Assembly: GCA_029775955.1 (NCBI GenBank)
Contig: JARVJW010000082.1
Coordinates: 1-10,996 of the forward strand
From: Nitrososphaeria archaeon
GTDB lineage: Archaea > Thermoproteota > Nitrososphaeria > Conexivisphaerales > UBA164
Reading direction: 5' to 3'
Length of the DNA: 10,996 nt
Positions 1-5,907 of this stretch are shown here, piece by piece. The notes below the pieces were generated by a model. The model was not told the origin of the DNA. It saw only the letters and a list, made by a program, of their open reading frames with translations, and made no database searches. Position 1 is the stretch's first letter; every line of letters begins with the position of its first letter. The position numbers were made by a program, and so were the translations under genes.

Positions 1-305
1 CTTGTCAACCTGATTTATTTTCAGGAAATCGTTTCTGAAGTGAAAGCCAGGTTTAGGGACGGTATCATAATTTTTCTCTCTTCATGGCTGAACTTTATCC
101 CCTGTGCTGGAATGGTTCACGCTACTAACTTTGCTTCCCTGTTCCTTGCATATTTCCTCAATATCTGGTTGGATATAATTGACTTCAGTCCAAACTGTTT
201 CACGTCGGCTGAAGATATTGAACGATATGGCATATTCTGCTATTTTCCATGCAAGTTCAATCAAGAAATTACGGTTATACTTTACTTTATATGTTAATAT
301 TATGC
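1..305 (-). pseudogene. tnpB-like remnant A (N-terminal part, runs off left edge)
   Basis: The minus strand encodes a broken protein resembling the N-terminal half of archaeal TnpB/IS1341-type proteins. Reading from about 305 downwards, one frame gives TYKVKYNRNF and ELAWKIAEYAISFNIF. Near 200 the frame shifts and continues as SADVKQFGLKSIISNQILRK, then GIKFSHEERKIMIPSLNLAF. An in-frame TGA sits at 117-119, and near 30 the homologous reading shifts again (RNDFLKINQV). The RuvC-like catalytic residues would lie beyond the left edge and are not seen. No ATG is found at the expected start; an ATA near 302 may be a decayed start. An AT-rich stretch and a left-end-like module (507-559) lie upstream, as for the other tnpB remnants. 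The TnpB assignment rests on remembered family patterns and is moderate. Confidence 0.5.
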
Positions 306-506
306 CTTTTTCTGCTCCTCAATGTATTACAATTTCAATATAATTTTATATAAATATATCGCAATTTATGCTTTGTTGCATTAATTAAAAGTTGTGCTGA
401 TTATTTAAAAATTAGGATAAATTGCCGATTTAAAATAAATAATTCCTTTAATTTAAATTTGGAACTATTAACAAATTAACTATTTTTTGATATGCACAAC
501 AAAGCA
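306..506. other. AT-rich intergenic stretch
   Basis: This stretch is very A+T-rich, with runs such as TTATATAAATATA near 343-356 and AATTTAAATTT near 452-462. I see no credible reading frame and no RNA gene. On the minus strand the TATA-like sequence near 345-355 could once have driven tnpB remnant A. The G+C-poor composition and position between a left-end-like module and the tnpB start suggest untranslated leader DNA of an old insertion sequence. Confidence 0.4.
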
Positions 507-559
507 GCAATTCATCCACATCGCAAGCTCAGTGGCTTTCTTGCTCAAATATTTTGTAA
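507..559 (-). repeat. IS200/IS605-like left-end module, copy 1
   Basis: This is one of three related modules in the window (the others are at 3545-3593 and 4285-4333). On the plus strand it starts with GCAATTCAT and ends with CTTGCTCAAATATT followed by GTAA (TTAC on the minus strand). Against copy 2 it matches at all but three aligned positions, plus a 3-base gap. The interior can form a hairpin with arms GCAAG and CTTGC. All three copies lie 5' of a minus-strand tnpB remnant, which fits a left end of an IS200/IS605-group element. Reading TTAC as the target motif is inference from IS608, which is known to insert next to TTAC. Confidence 0.6.
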
Positions 560-560
560 C

Positions 561-730
561 TGTTTCAGAAATGGCAATGATTGAACCCATCCCGCTTGCC
601 GGTTTTTGCTTTTCTATGATCGTGTTTGCAATCCATTATTGCCGCAAGAATGCTCTTTCCTGTCATCGTGTGAGTACTCATGAAAGGCAACCTCATCAAA
701 TACTTCAACCTCCAATTTCCCCTTTCATTG
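561..730 (-). pseudogene. unidentified gene remnant next to left-end module
   Basis: On the minus strand two overlapping short frames look protein-like but are broken. From about 730 one frame reads KGKLEVEVFDEVAFHEYSHD and DRKEHS; after a frame change, another reads IANTIIEKQKPASGMGSIIA and ISETVT, then runs into the left-end module. There is no start codon context, and stops flank both frames. I do not recognise the family. The pattern suggests a host gene interrupted by the insertion sequence whose left end is at 507-559, and then decayed. It could also be chance coding potential. Confidence 0.3.
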
Positions 731-795
731 AAGTTATATGGCCGTAAAATATATTGCAATTACATCTAGATGACAGTCAAAACTTTGAGGAATAA

Positions 796-805
796 TTAAA
801 TATAT
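796..805 (+). promoter_or_regulatory. TATA box of the MFS transporter gene
   Basis: TTAAATATAT is centred about 24-25 bp upstream of the ATG at 825. That is the normal TATA-to-start distance in archaea, so the transcript probably begins at or next to the start codon (leaderless). No Shine-Dalgarno-like sequence is seen before the ATG, which agrees. Confidence 0.6.
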
Positions 806-824
806 CTTAACTGCATGCGTTGCA

Positions 825-2420
825 ATGGCTTCCAAAAACTACAAGTGGGTAGCACTTTCAAATACCACTATAGGTGTACTCATGGCATCAATAGATACTA
901 GCATTGTAATAATATCTTTGCCTTATATTCTTAAAAGCGTTCTGGCGCACACACCAGGTGGTTCTGCGCCGTTAAATTCAGCTGCATATTCCATTGCAAC
1001 TGCAAATTCATTTAGCTATGTCATGTGGGCGCTGCTTGGTTACATGCTCGTAACTGCCACGCTACTTCTGTTGTTTGGAAGGCTTGCAGACCTCAAGGGC
1101 AGGGTAAAGATATACAATCTCGGTTTTGGCATATTTACAGTTGGCTCCCTGCTTACAGGGTTGTCAGCAATCATAGTTCCCAACTCAATAATAACGGAGG
1201 GGATCCAAATTATAATATTCAGACTGTTGCAGGCAATAGGCGCTGCCATGCTGTGGTCGAATTCTGCAGCAATACTTACTGATGCTTTTCCCTCCAACCA
1301 GCGCGGGCTTGCTCTGGGAACAAACATGGTTGCCGGTGTTGGAGGTGGAATTCTGGGGTTAGTGCTTGGAGGAATCATAACATCCGTTACAAGCTGGAGA
1401 TATATTTTCTTCATAAATGTCCCTATAGGAATATTTGGAACCATCTGGGCATATATGAAGCTGAAGGACATTTCACAAAGGCCTGTCCATGAATCAGTTG
1501 ATATTCTTGGTGGCGTTCTTCTTTCAGGATCAATAGCAGTGCTTTTGCTTGGGGCAACATTTTATACAATGGGATTTATGGCTTCATCTGCAGAAAAGGC
1601 AGGGCTTTTTTACAGTGTATTTCATCCTTATATTTTCTATAGCGAACTTTCATTTATTGCTTTTCCATTTTTACTAGCGTTATTTATCGTGAACGAGCTT
1701 TACTGGACCAAATATCCGCTGATGAAGTTTTCACTATTCAGGAGGAGGATGTTCATAAGCGGCGTTACTGCATCCAGCCTTGTCGCAATAGGCAGAGGAG
1801 GAATAATGTTTTTGCTAGTATTCTACCTAGAGGGTGTAAAGGGCTTAAGCGCTTTTCATGCTGGCCTTGACCTAATACCCATGAGCCTTGGATTCCTGCT
1901 TGTAGGACCGATAAGTGGCATATTATCAGACAGGATAGGCTATAGAACGCTTACCCTGGCAGGCGTATTGTTGTCTGTGGTTGCAATATTTTTATTAAGT
2001 ATGCTGCCGCAGGAGGCAAACGAGCTCCTGGTGACTGGAATACTGGCACTTGCAGGGGTTGGAGGCGGGTTGTTCGGGTCTCCAAATATAGCATCCATTA
2101 TGGGATCAGTAGAACCAGAAGTAAGAGGGGTAGGTGCTGCCACAAATTCCACACTTATGAATATAGCCAGCATGCTAGCACTCACTATAGCATTTGTCTT
2201 CATAGGAACAACTGTCAGCATCTCCAGCTTCATAACGTTATTTATCGGAACCACCAAGGACCTTCCTGGCACATTAGTAAATAGCGTGGCATATCAAAGC
2301 CAGTGGATATCATTTATGAATGCATTTCACCACGTGTTTCTTTTATTCACAATAGCAGTGGTCATTGCAATAATACCCTCATTGTTAAGACCCAAGCATC
2401 TGACATCCTTCCACCCTTGA
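825..2420 (+). CDS. MFS drug exporter, DHA2 (14-helix, EmrB/QacA-like) family
   Basis: This is a 531-residue polytopic membrane protein, the usual size for 14-helix DHA2 proton antiporters that export drugs or toxic organic compounds. Family motifs are clear: IDTSIV at 23-28 in helix 1 (motif D1, Asp24), GRLADLKGRVK at 85-95 (motif A, loop 2-3), RLLQAIGAAM with Arg133 (motif B), and the glycine-rich stretch around 165-183 (motif C, typical of antiporters), followed by WRYIFFINVPIG. The ATG start is supported by a TATA box 25 bp upstream. The substrate cannot be told from sequence. The last hydrophobic segment ends in IPSLLRPK; the final HLTSFHP and the stop lie in sequence that resembles the right end of the neighbouring IS element, so the original C-terminus may have been replaced. 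The gene stands alone and otherwise looks intact. Confidence 0.93.
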   Translation: MASKNYKWVALSNTTIGVLMASIDTSIVIISLPYILKSVLAHTPGGSAPLNSAAYSIATANSFSYVMWALLGYMLVTATLLLLFGRLADLKGRVKIYNLGFGIFTVGSLLTGLSAIIVPNSIITEGIQIIIFRLLQAIGAAMLWSNSAAILTDAFPSNQRGLALGTNMVAGVGGGILGLVLGGIITSVTSWRYIFFINVPIGIFGTIWAYMKLKDISQRPVHESVDILGGVLLSGSIAVLLLGATFYTMGFMASSAEKAGLFYSVFHPYIFYSELSFIAFPFLLALFIVNELYWTKYPLMKFSLFRRRMFISGVTASSLVAIGRGGIMFLLVFYLEGVKGLSAFHAGLDLIPMSLGFLLVGPISGILSDRIGYRTLTLAGVLLSVVAIFLLSMLPQEANELLVTGILALAGVGGGLFGSPNIASIMGSVEPEVRGVGAATNSTLMNIASMLALTIAFVFIGTTVSISSFITLFIGTTKDLPGTLVNSVAYQSQWISFMNAFHHVFLLFTIAVVIAIIPSLLRPKHLTSFHP

Positions 2421-3504
2421 AAGGTTTCCGCTTCACAAAATGACAATTCGTAGACCTCCTTTTGAGTTCACTGTAGATCTCTACATGTGTGAATTCGAGT
2501 GTTCCTACTTTGATCATTCTTAATTTTAGGATGTTTATAGCAGCATTTAAATCCCTGTCCATTGAAAGGTCACATACATCACAATGTTCTTTCAGAGAGC
2601 TTCACGTTCCACATTTAGAGCACATCTTTGAATATAGCTCATAACGTCCTATTTCAATCAGTTCAGCATTTCTCCAAGAGAGTTTATATTCCAGCGTTTC
2701 CTTGAACTGATCACCCCTGATCAGATATGCTCTTTGCAAGATGGTGGTTTTGTTGCATCCCCTGAACATTTAAGCCTTCAATCACTGTGCCATAGTGCTT
2801 GGCTATCGCACATTATGGTTGAAATCCGTCCTTGCATCTCTGATCTGCTGATATATTTTCTGCACTCTTTCTGGTTTTTCTGCTTTTCGACAGCCTTCTC
2901 TGTTCCCTTTTCAACTTCTTTCGTGCTTCCTCATAGAATTCAGTAGCTATATCTTCAACCCACCTTAAGTTGTGATAAATGACTTTATGCCCATATCGAT
3001 GCCCACTGTTCCAGTTCCCTTTGGTATTTCTTTCTTGATTTCATACTGGATTGATGCATAATAGCGGTCAACATCTTTCGTTATAATAATCTGTTTTATG
3101 TTTTCTGGAATTGGTGATTTATCCCTATATTTTATACCTCCCTGAAACTTTGGAATAACAAGCCTATTTTTATTGACATTGAATCTTGATGGCACGATAA
3201 AGTACTGATTGTCTTTCTTTGAACGGAATTTTGGGTAATCAGTGTTGATTTGAATGCAATATCGAGTTTCACAAGGGAATGTTGTAGGCTCTGTGAATTG
3301 ACCCCATTTAGCCATGTTACATCCTTTAATGCCGTGAGCATCTTCATGGTATCAAAAACGGTCAGCCCCTTGTCATCCATGTGTTCTGCATATTTCTGAC
3401 TTTGAGGAAATGGTTATACACCCAACGGAATATCCCAAAGTGCTTTTCCATAAAATCTTCCGCTGTTCATTGGGATACAATCACACTTTGAGAGCCTTAA
3501 TCAT
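2362..3504 (-). pseudogene. tnpB: tnpB pseudogene (RNA-guided endonuclease family), nearly full length
   Basis: All landmarks of TnpB are present but spread over several frames. It starts MIKALKV at 3504, with a TATA-like TTTATAAAC about 25 bp upstream, and meets a TGA at codon 8 (3481-3483). Pieces in other frames follow: FGIFRWVYNHFLKVRN, then ALKDVTWLNGVNSQSLQHSL, then a long clean stretch (about 3315-2965) including FRSKKDNQYFIVPSRFNV and VGIDMGIKSF with the first RuvC Asp. Next come ARKKLKREQRRLSK, IAKHYGTVIEGLNVQ with the catalytic Glu, a zinc finger (CSKC, CDVC) interrupted by TGA at 2602-2604, and DRDLNAAINIL with the last RuvC Asp. At least three frameshifts and three stops make it non-functional. 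The terminal open frame runs antisense into the end of the MFS gene. Guide-RNA production from the right end could persist but cannot be judged. Confidence 0.9.
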
Positions 3505-3593
3505 TACTTACACAATATGTTAATTGTTTATAAACTTAGTGACCGCAATTCATTCCATGCCTGAAAGGCATGGGCTTGCTCAAATATTGGTAA
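2397..3593 (-). mobile_element. IS200/IS605-group element with only a tnpB gene (decayed)
   Basis: The unit carries a minus-strand tnpB pseudogene and no tnpA, so it resembles the non-autonomous IS1341-type members. The left end (high coordinates) has a perfect 8-bp hairpin at 3555-3573 (CCATGCCT, loop GAA, AGGCATGG), then CTTGCTCAAATATT and GTAA at 3590-3593, i.e. TTAC read on the minus strand. The right end is placed near 2397-2425 because TCTGACAT and following bases there recur at the end of a second tnpB remnant (near 3976). Exact tips are inferred. In active relatives TnpB is an RNA-guided nuclease whose guide RNA comes from the right end; this copy is too broken to make the protein. 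Confidence 0.75.
3545..3593 (-). repeat. IS200/IS605-like left-end module, copy 3, with perfect hairpin
   Basis: On the plus strand the module begins GCAATTCAT as in copy 1 and ends CTTGCTCAAATATT plus GTAA, also as in copy 1. The interior differs: instead of the GCAAG/CTTGC pair it has a perfect 8-bp stem (3555-3562 with 3566-3573) and a 3-base loop. Conserved flanks with a replaced but still hairpin-forming middle is what is expected for left ends recognised by a single-strand transposase of the IS200/IS605 type. It lies about 40-90 bp upstream of the tnpB start at 3504. Confidence 0.7.
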
Positions 3594-3629
3594 GCGCAAT
3601 ATATTTAAAAAGACAGGGCAAACTTAAAA

Positions 3630-3645
3630 GTACTTTATAAAGTAC
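3630..3645. repeat. perfect 16-bp palindrome with a TATA-like centre
   Basis: GTACTTTATAAAGTAC is its own reverse complement. It lies between the left-end module at 3545-3593 and the recombinase-like remnant, overlapping the last codons of that remnant. It could be a dimeric protein-binding site over a promoter or part of an element boundary. There is no gene directly downstream on either strand that it would obviously control. Confidence 0.5.
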
Positions 3646-3983
3646 CCAAAAACAGCATATACACGTCCACGTTGCCGTACTTCACAAACTAGGCGAACCG
3701 CCTTATGGCTGAAATGAAATCAAGGAACGTATGTGATGTGTAGTTTCGTTCCCTGAGTTCATTCGCTAATCTTTCTATGTCTGCCCTGCTTGCCCCAGTA
3801 AGGTGTATTGTGGTGGTACAAGCCTTCAAGTGAAATACGTATTTAGCTGTGCGCCAGTCGCTGACCCACCTTTACCTTCAGGTGTTCGGCAAATCGCTCC
3901 ATGTTTCTCCTGTCATCCTCGGCTATGTTGGCCTTTCTGAGCAGCCATGGACAAGCTTTAGGGCCTTGGCATAATTCTGACAT
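3635..3983 (-). pseudogene. tyrosine-recombinase-like (integrase) N-terminal remnant
   Basis: The minus strand opens with ATG at 3983 (MSELCQGPKACPWLLRKA) and runs through MERFAEHLKVKVGQRLAHS to a TAA at 3843-3845. An overlapping frame continues AKYVFHLKAC, then ASRADIERLANELRERNYTS and FLDFISAIRRFA, meets TAG at 3689-3691, and goes on as FVKYGNVDVY. The helix pattern resembles the SAM-like core-binding domain of XerA-type tyrosine recombinases. No catalytic domain (Arg, HxxR, Tyr) follows; the sequence is cut off at the palindrome and the IS left end. The ATG itself lies in sequence shared with the right end of the other tnpB element, so the true start may have been lost. The family call is moderate. 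A nearby tRNA gene would suit an integrase. Confidence 0.5.
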
Positions 3984-4003
3984 ACTCTCAACCCTAAATG
4001 GTT

Positions 4004-4272
4004 CTAAGGTATCAACCCTTGAAGTTGCCTCTTTGGGGGTATCAGTACTCCCCTTGCATGCAATTGACTTCCCATTAAAGGTGGACGCAATGCTATATTG
4101 AATGAAGCATTGGCATCAGCGTGGTCAACGTATGCGCACGATGCGCAGACGAATTTCTTTCCTTCCCTTGTCCCTACGCTTCCGCACCAAGAGCATTCTT
4201 TGTGTTTCTCGGCTCAATGTAGACAAGTGGAATACCTCTCATTTTTGCCTTATGTTGAGGCTTTGATTATAT
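4004..4272 (-). pseudogene. tnpB: tnpB remnant C (C-terminal zinc-finger part)
   Basis: The minus strand encodes the typical C-terminal block of TnpB in two frames. The first reads HKAKMRGIPLVYIEPRNT and stops at a TAG; after a frameshift the second gives KECSWCGSVGTREGKKFVCA, then SCAYVDHADANASFNIAL, ending at the TAG at 4004-4006. The CxxC...CxxC zinc finger (CSWC, CASC) and the DADANASFN block with the last RuvC-like Asp are clear. The N-terminal three quarters are missing: only about 25 bp separate this fragment from a left-end-like module at 4285-4333, so an internal deletion is likely. The fragment belongs to a different TnpB subtype from the one at 2362-3504 (HADANASFN instead of DRDLNAAIN). 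Confidence 0.8.
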
Positions 4273-4284
4273 ATAAACATATCA

Positions 4285-4333
4285 CAATTAATCCACATCG
4301 CAAGCTCAGTTTTCTTGCTAAAACATTTTGTAA
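4285..4333 (-). repeat. IS200/IS605-like left-end module, copy 2
   Basis: This copy pairs with 507-559: starting CAATT, sharing ATCCACATCGCAAGCTCAGT and TTTCTTGCT, and ending ATTTTGTAA, with three substitutions and a 3-base gap. It can form the same GCAAG/CTTGC hairpin with a shorter loop. It sits directly 5' of tnpB remnant C on the minus strand and ends with TTAC (minus strand) on its outer side, as copies 1 and 3 do. Confidence 0.65.
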
Positions 4334-4352
4334 ATCATGCTGCCCAATGCCT

Positions 4353-4444
<92 letters not shown>

Positions 4445-4469
4445 ACCAAATTAGCTTCTTCTATGCATT

Positions 4470-4477
4470 AATTTAAA
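4470..4477 (-). promoter_or_regulatory. TATA box of tRNA-Glu
   Basis: On the minus strand TTTAAAT(TA) lies about 27-33 bp upstream of the first tRNA base at 4444, the right spacing for archaeal tRNA transcription. The divergent tfx-like gene has its own box at 4506-4513, so the two promoters are back to back within about 90 bp. Confidence 0.6.
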
Positions 4478-4505
4478 GGCATCGCATTTAACAACCTTTA
4501 GCAAG

Positions 4506-4513
4506 TTTAAATA
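4506..4513 (+). promoter_or_regulatory. TATA box of the Tfx-like gene
   Basis: TTTAAATA is centred about 27 bp upstream of the TTG at 4537. This spacing places transcription start at or next to that codon and is the main support for a leaderless TTG start. An in-frame stop at 4519-4521 rules out longer starts. Confidence 0.6.
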
Positions 4514-4536
4514 ATACTTAAGGGTATTGTCAGTTA

Positions 4537-5016
4537 TTGAGGGTCAAGTTTGGCCTTTTAACTGAAAGGCAAATTCAAATATTAAAAATGAGAAGTGACG
4601 GCAAAGAATATTCCGAAATAGCAAAAGAACTTGGGACATCAGTTGAGAATGTATTTATAATTGAAAAAAGGGCTTTGAAAAATATAGAAGCTGCAAGAGA
4701 TACACTTAGAGCTGCAAATCATGCAGGTATCATCGGAAGGATCAGAATTAATTCTGGTACAAAGCTGGTTGAAATACCGGCTTACATAATGTCTGAAGCT
4801 GACAGGATGAAAGTCAAGGTGATATCTAATTTTACTAAAATCTATGACGACATAAGGTATGGCATTCCTGGTGCCATAAAAGGGCAGGAACTTGTTAAAG
4901 CTATAACTGTATACATAATGCACGATGGAACGCTTTTCTTCCTTCCTGCAATGTCAGATGGTGAAGATGAAGTAAATTACAAAAACAGCTATCACAATGG
5001 CAAGCAGGAAGGTTAA
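4537..5016 (+). CDS. Tfx family DNA-binding protein
   Basis: This 159-residue cytoplasmic protein matches the archaeal Tfx family, first described as a DNA-binding protein of the molybdenum formylmethanofuran dehydrogenase promoter in a methanogen. The N-terminal part (about 7-50) is a helix-turn-helix region beginning LTERQIQILKMRSDGKEYSE and IAKELGTS, similar to sigma-factor/LuxR-type HTH. The C-terminal part (about 85-145) has the family block around YDDIRYGIPGAIKGQ and HDGTLFFLPA. The target in this organism is unknown; methanogenesis genes are not expected here. The TTG start is chosen from the TATA spacing; the next in-frame ATG is at 4588 and would cut into the HTH. The last 63 bp overlap the convergent DUF131 gene. 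Confidence 0.88.
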   Translation: MRVKFGLLTERQIQILKMRSDGKEYSEIAKELGTSVENVFIIEKRALKNIEAARDTLRAANHAGIIGRIRINSGTKLVEIPAYIMSEADRMKVKVISNFTKIYDDIRYGIPGAIKGQELVKAITVYIMHDGTLFFLPAMSDGEDEVNYKNSYHNGKQEG

Positions 5017-5187
5017 CAGCTTCCTGCTGTTACCAAAGGCAATCGGTATTGGCCCTATCATTATAACCCCTGCAAATTTTGTGTCTTCACTTCCCCCCAT
5101 TTCCTTCAGCTTGACTAAGGTAGCCAGCACCAAAACAAGCATTCCTATAAAAATCAGCGATGCCCCAATTGCCTGCAGGTTAACCAT
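4954..5187 (-). CDS. DUF131 (TIGR00304) family small membrane protein
   Basis: This is a 77-residue archaeal membrane protein with two hydrophobic segments: about 4-25 (ASLIFIGMLVLVLATLV) and about 56-76 (LLTFLLAIVIAVFVIYFIF). Between them is the diagnostic family stretch KFAGVIMIGPIPIAFGNS. The family is widespread in Euryarchaeota; its function is unknown. Length is normal for the family. The ATG at 5187 has a TATA-like AT-rich box about 25 bp upstream (5208-5216), again a leaderless arrangement. Its 3' end overlaps the convergent Tfx-like gene by 63 bp; both frames are intact, so the overlap is real and each mRNA is antisense to the other's 3' end. Confidence 0.85.
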   Translation of the reverse strand: MVNLQAIGASLIFIGMLVLVLATLVKLKEMGGSEDTKFAGVIMIGPIPIAFGNSRKLLTFLLAIVIAVFVIYFIFTI

Positions 5188-5207
5188 AAAAAATCATTTA
5201 TTTCCGG

Positions 5208-5216
5208 AAAAATAAA
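5208..5216 (-). promoter_or_regulatory. TATA-like/T-rich box between DJ-1 and DUF131 genes
   Basis: On the minus strand TTTATTTTT lies directly after the stop of the DJ-1 family gene and about 25 bp before the DUF131 start. It can serve both as T-rich terminator of the upstream gene and as TATA element of the downstream gene. Confidence 0.45.
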
Positions 5217-5221
5217 GCTTT

Positions 5222-5734
5222 TTACTGCTTTAGTCCCTTAAGCCCTGTTATGAATTCATTCATCCAAACTGGAAGGTCTGATGGCATCCTGGAGGTGACA
5301 AGGTTTCCATCCCTTATTACTGGCTCGTCCCTGTAGTTTCCACCTGCTGCAACTACGTCGTCCTTTATTCCCATCCATGAGGTGACAGTCCTCCCTTTTA
5401 GAAGATTGGCCGATATGAGCACTTGAGGGCCATGGCATATTGCTGCTACTGGTTTATTTTTATTAAAAAAGTCGCGTGTTAGTTCAATAGCATGGCTGTT
5501 AAGCCTTACTTTTTCAGGGCCTTTCCCTCCAGGTATGACAAGGATATCAAATTTCTCCGGGTCTACCTCATCAAATGAAAGGTCTGCATTTATGGTGTAA
5601 CCGTGTTTAAGTGTAACAACCCCCTTCTTTGATGATGCTACGTGCACCTCCACTTTCTCTTCCTGAAGCCTGTAGTAAGGATACAAAACTTCAAGGTCTT
5701 CGCCCTCATTTTCAGTAATAATCAATGCTTTCAT
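5222..5734 (-). CDS. DJ-1/PfpI family protein (protease/deglycase type)
   Basis: This 170-residue cytoplasmic protein is of the PfpI/PH1704 type, close to the usual 166-170 residues. The nucleophile elbow AAICHGPQ contains Cys100 and His101, and Glu74 in GPEKVRLN supplies the third residue from the neighbouring subunit; these are the same positions as in Pyrococcus PH1704. Glu15, the residue near the active cysteine, is also kept. GIKDDVVAAGG and RMPSDLPVWM match the family C-terminal region. Members are described as intracellular proteases and as glyoxalase III/deglycase enzymes acting on methylglyoxal and early glycation products; sequence cannot decide which. It starts with ATG preceded by AGGTTGAT and has a TATA-like box near 5758-5768. 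It is divergent from the small membrane protein at 5908 and likely a stress protein. Confidence 0.93.
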   Translation of the reverse strand: MKALIITENEGEDLEVLYPYYRLQEEKVEVHVASSKKGVVTLKHGYTINADLSFDEVDPEKFDILVIPGGKGPEKVRLNSHAIELTRDFFNKNKPVAAICHGPQVLISANLLKGRTVTSWMGIKDDVVAAGGNYRDEPVIRDGNLVTSRMPSDLPVWMNEFITGLKGLKQ

Positions 5735-5757
5735 ATCAACCTTTTTACTGCGCCTGC

Positions 5758-5768
5758 TTAAAAATATA
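5758..5768 (-). promoter_or_regulatory. TATA box of the DJ-1 family gene
   Basis: On the minus strand TATATTTTTAA is centred about 29 bp upstream of the ATG at 5734, predicting transcription from about 5738 and a very short or absent leader. An AGGTTGAT sequence just before the ATG looks like a Shine-Dalgarno site but would be at the extreme 5' end. Confidence 0.5.
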
Positions 5769-5815
5769 ACAGTGGAATTTTTGATTTGTTTCTGAAAAAA
5801 TTGCTAAGAGTAGCT

Positions 5816-5863
5816 AAACTGTATCATTTGGTTTCAAAAAAACTGTATCATGAGTGTTTCACC
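5816..5863 (+). repeat. two tandem 24-bp repeats in the promoter of the small membrane protein
   Basis: AAACTGTATCAT occurs at 5816-5827 and again exactly 24 bp later at 5840-5851; the two 24-bp units then diverge partly (TTGGTTTCAAAA against GAGTGTTTCACC). The second unit is the start of the 37-bp element shared with the ABC operon. A 24-bp step is a little over two helical turns, so two protein molecules could bind on nearly the same DNA face. Confidence 0.6.
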
Positions 5864-5875
5864 AAACTGTTAAAT
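5839..5875 (+). promoter_or_regulatory. shared 37-bp upstream element, copy 1 (operator or activator site plus TATA)
   Basis: This element matches 8704-8740 (minus strand) at 34 of 37 positions. It contains TGTATCAT, the core GTGTTTCACCAAAC and ends in GTTAAAT, which is at the right distance (about 25 bp) from GTG 5899 to act as TATA box. The core is an imperfect inverted repeat, GTTT-CACC-AAAC. Its position just upstream of and into the TATA box suits a transcription factor site. Conservation outside coding DNA between two genes of the same cluster strongly suggests common control. Confidence 0.75.
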
Positions 5876-5907
5876 CAAATTAATCAAATAGCATTTTGGT
5901 GATAGAA

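Noticed and set aside
40..297. An 85-codon plus-strand frame at the left edge.
   Set aside because: The minus strand here matches TnpB-like sequence across a frameshift; the plus-strand peptide has no motif.
1040..2272. Long minus-strand frames inside the MFS gene.
   Set aside because: They are antisense shadows of a well-supported transporter with complete motifs, without promoter or start-site signals.
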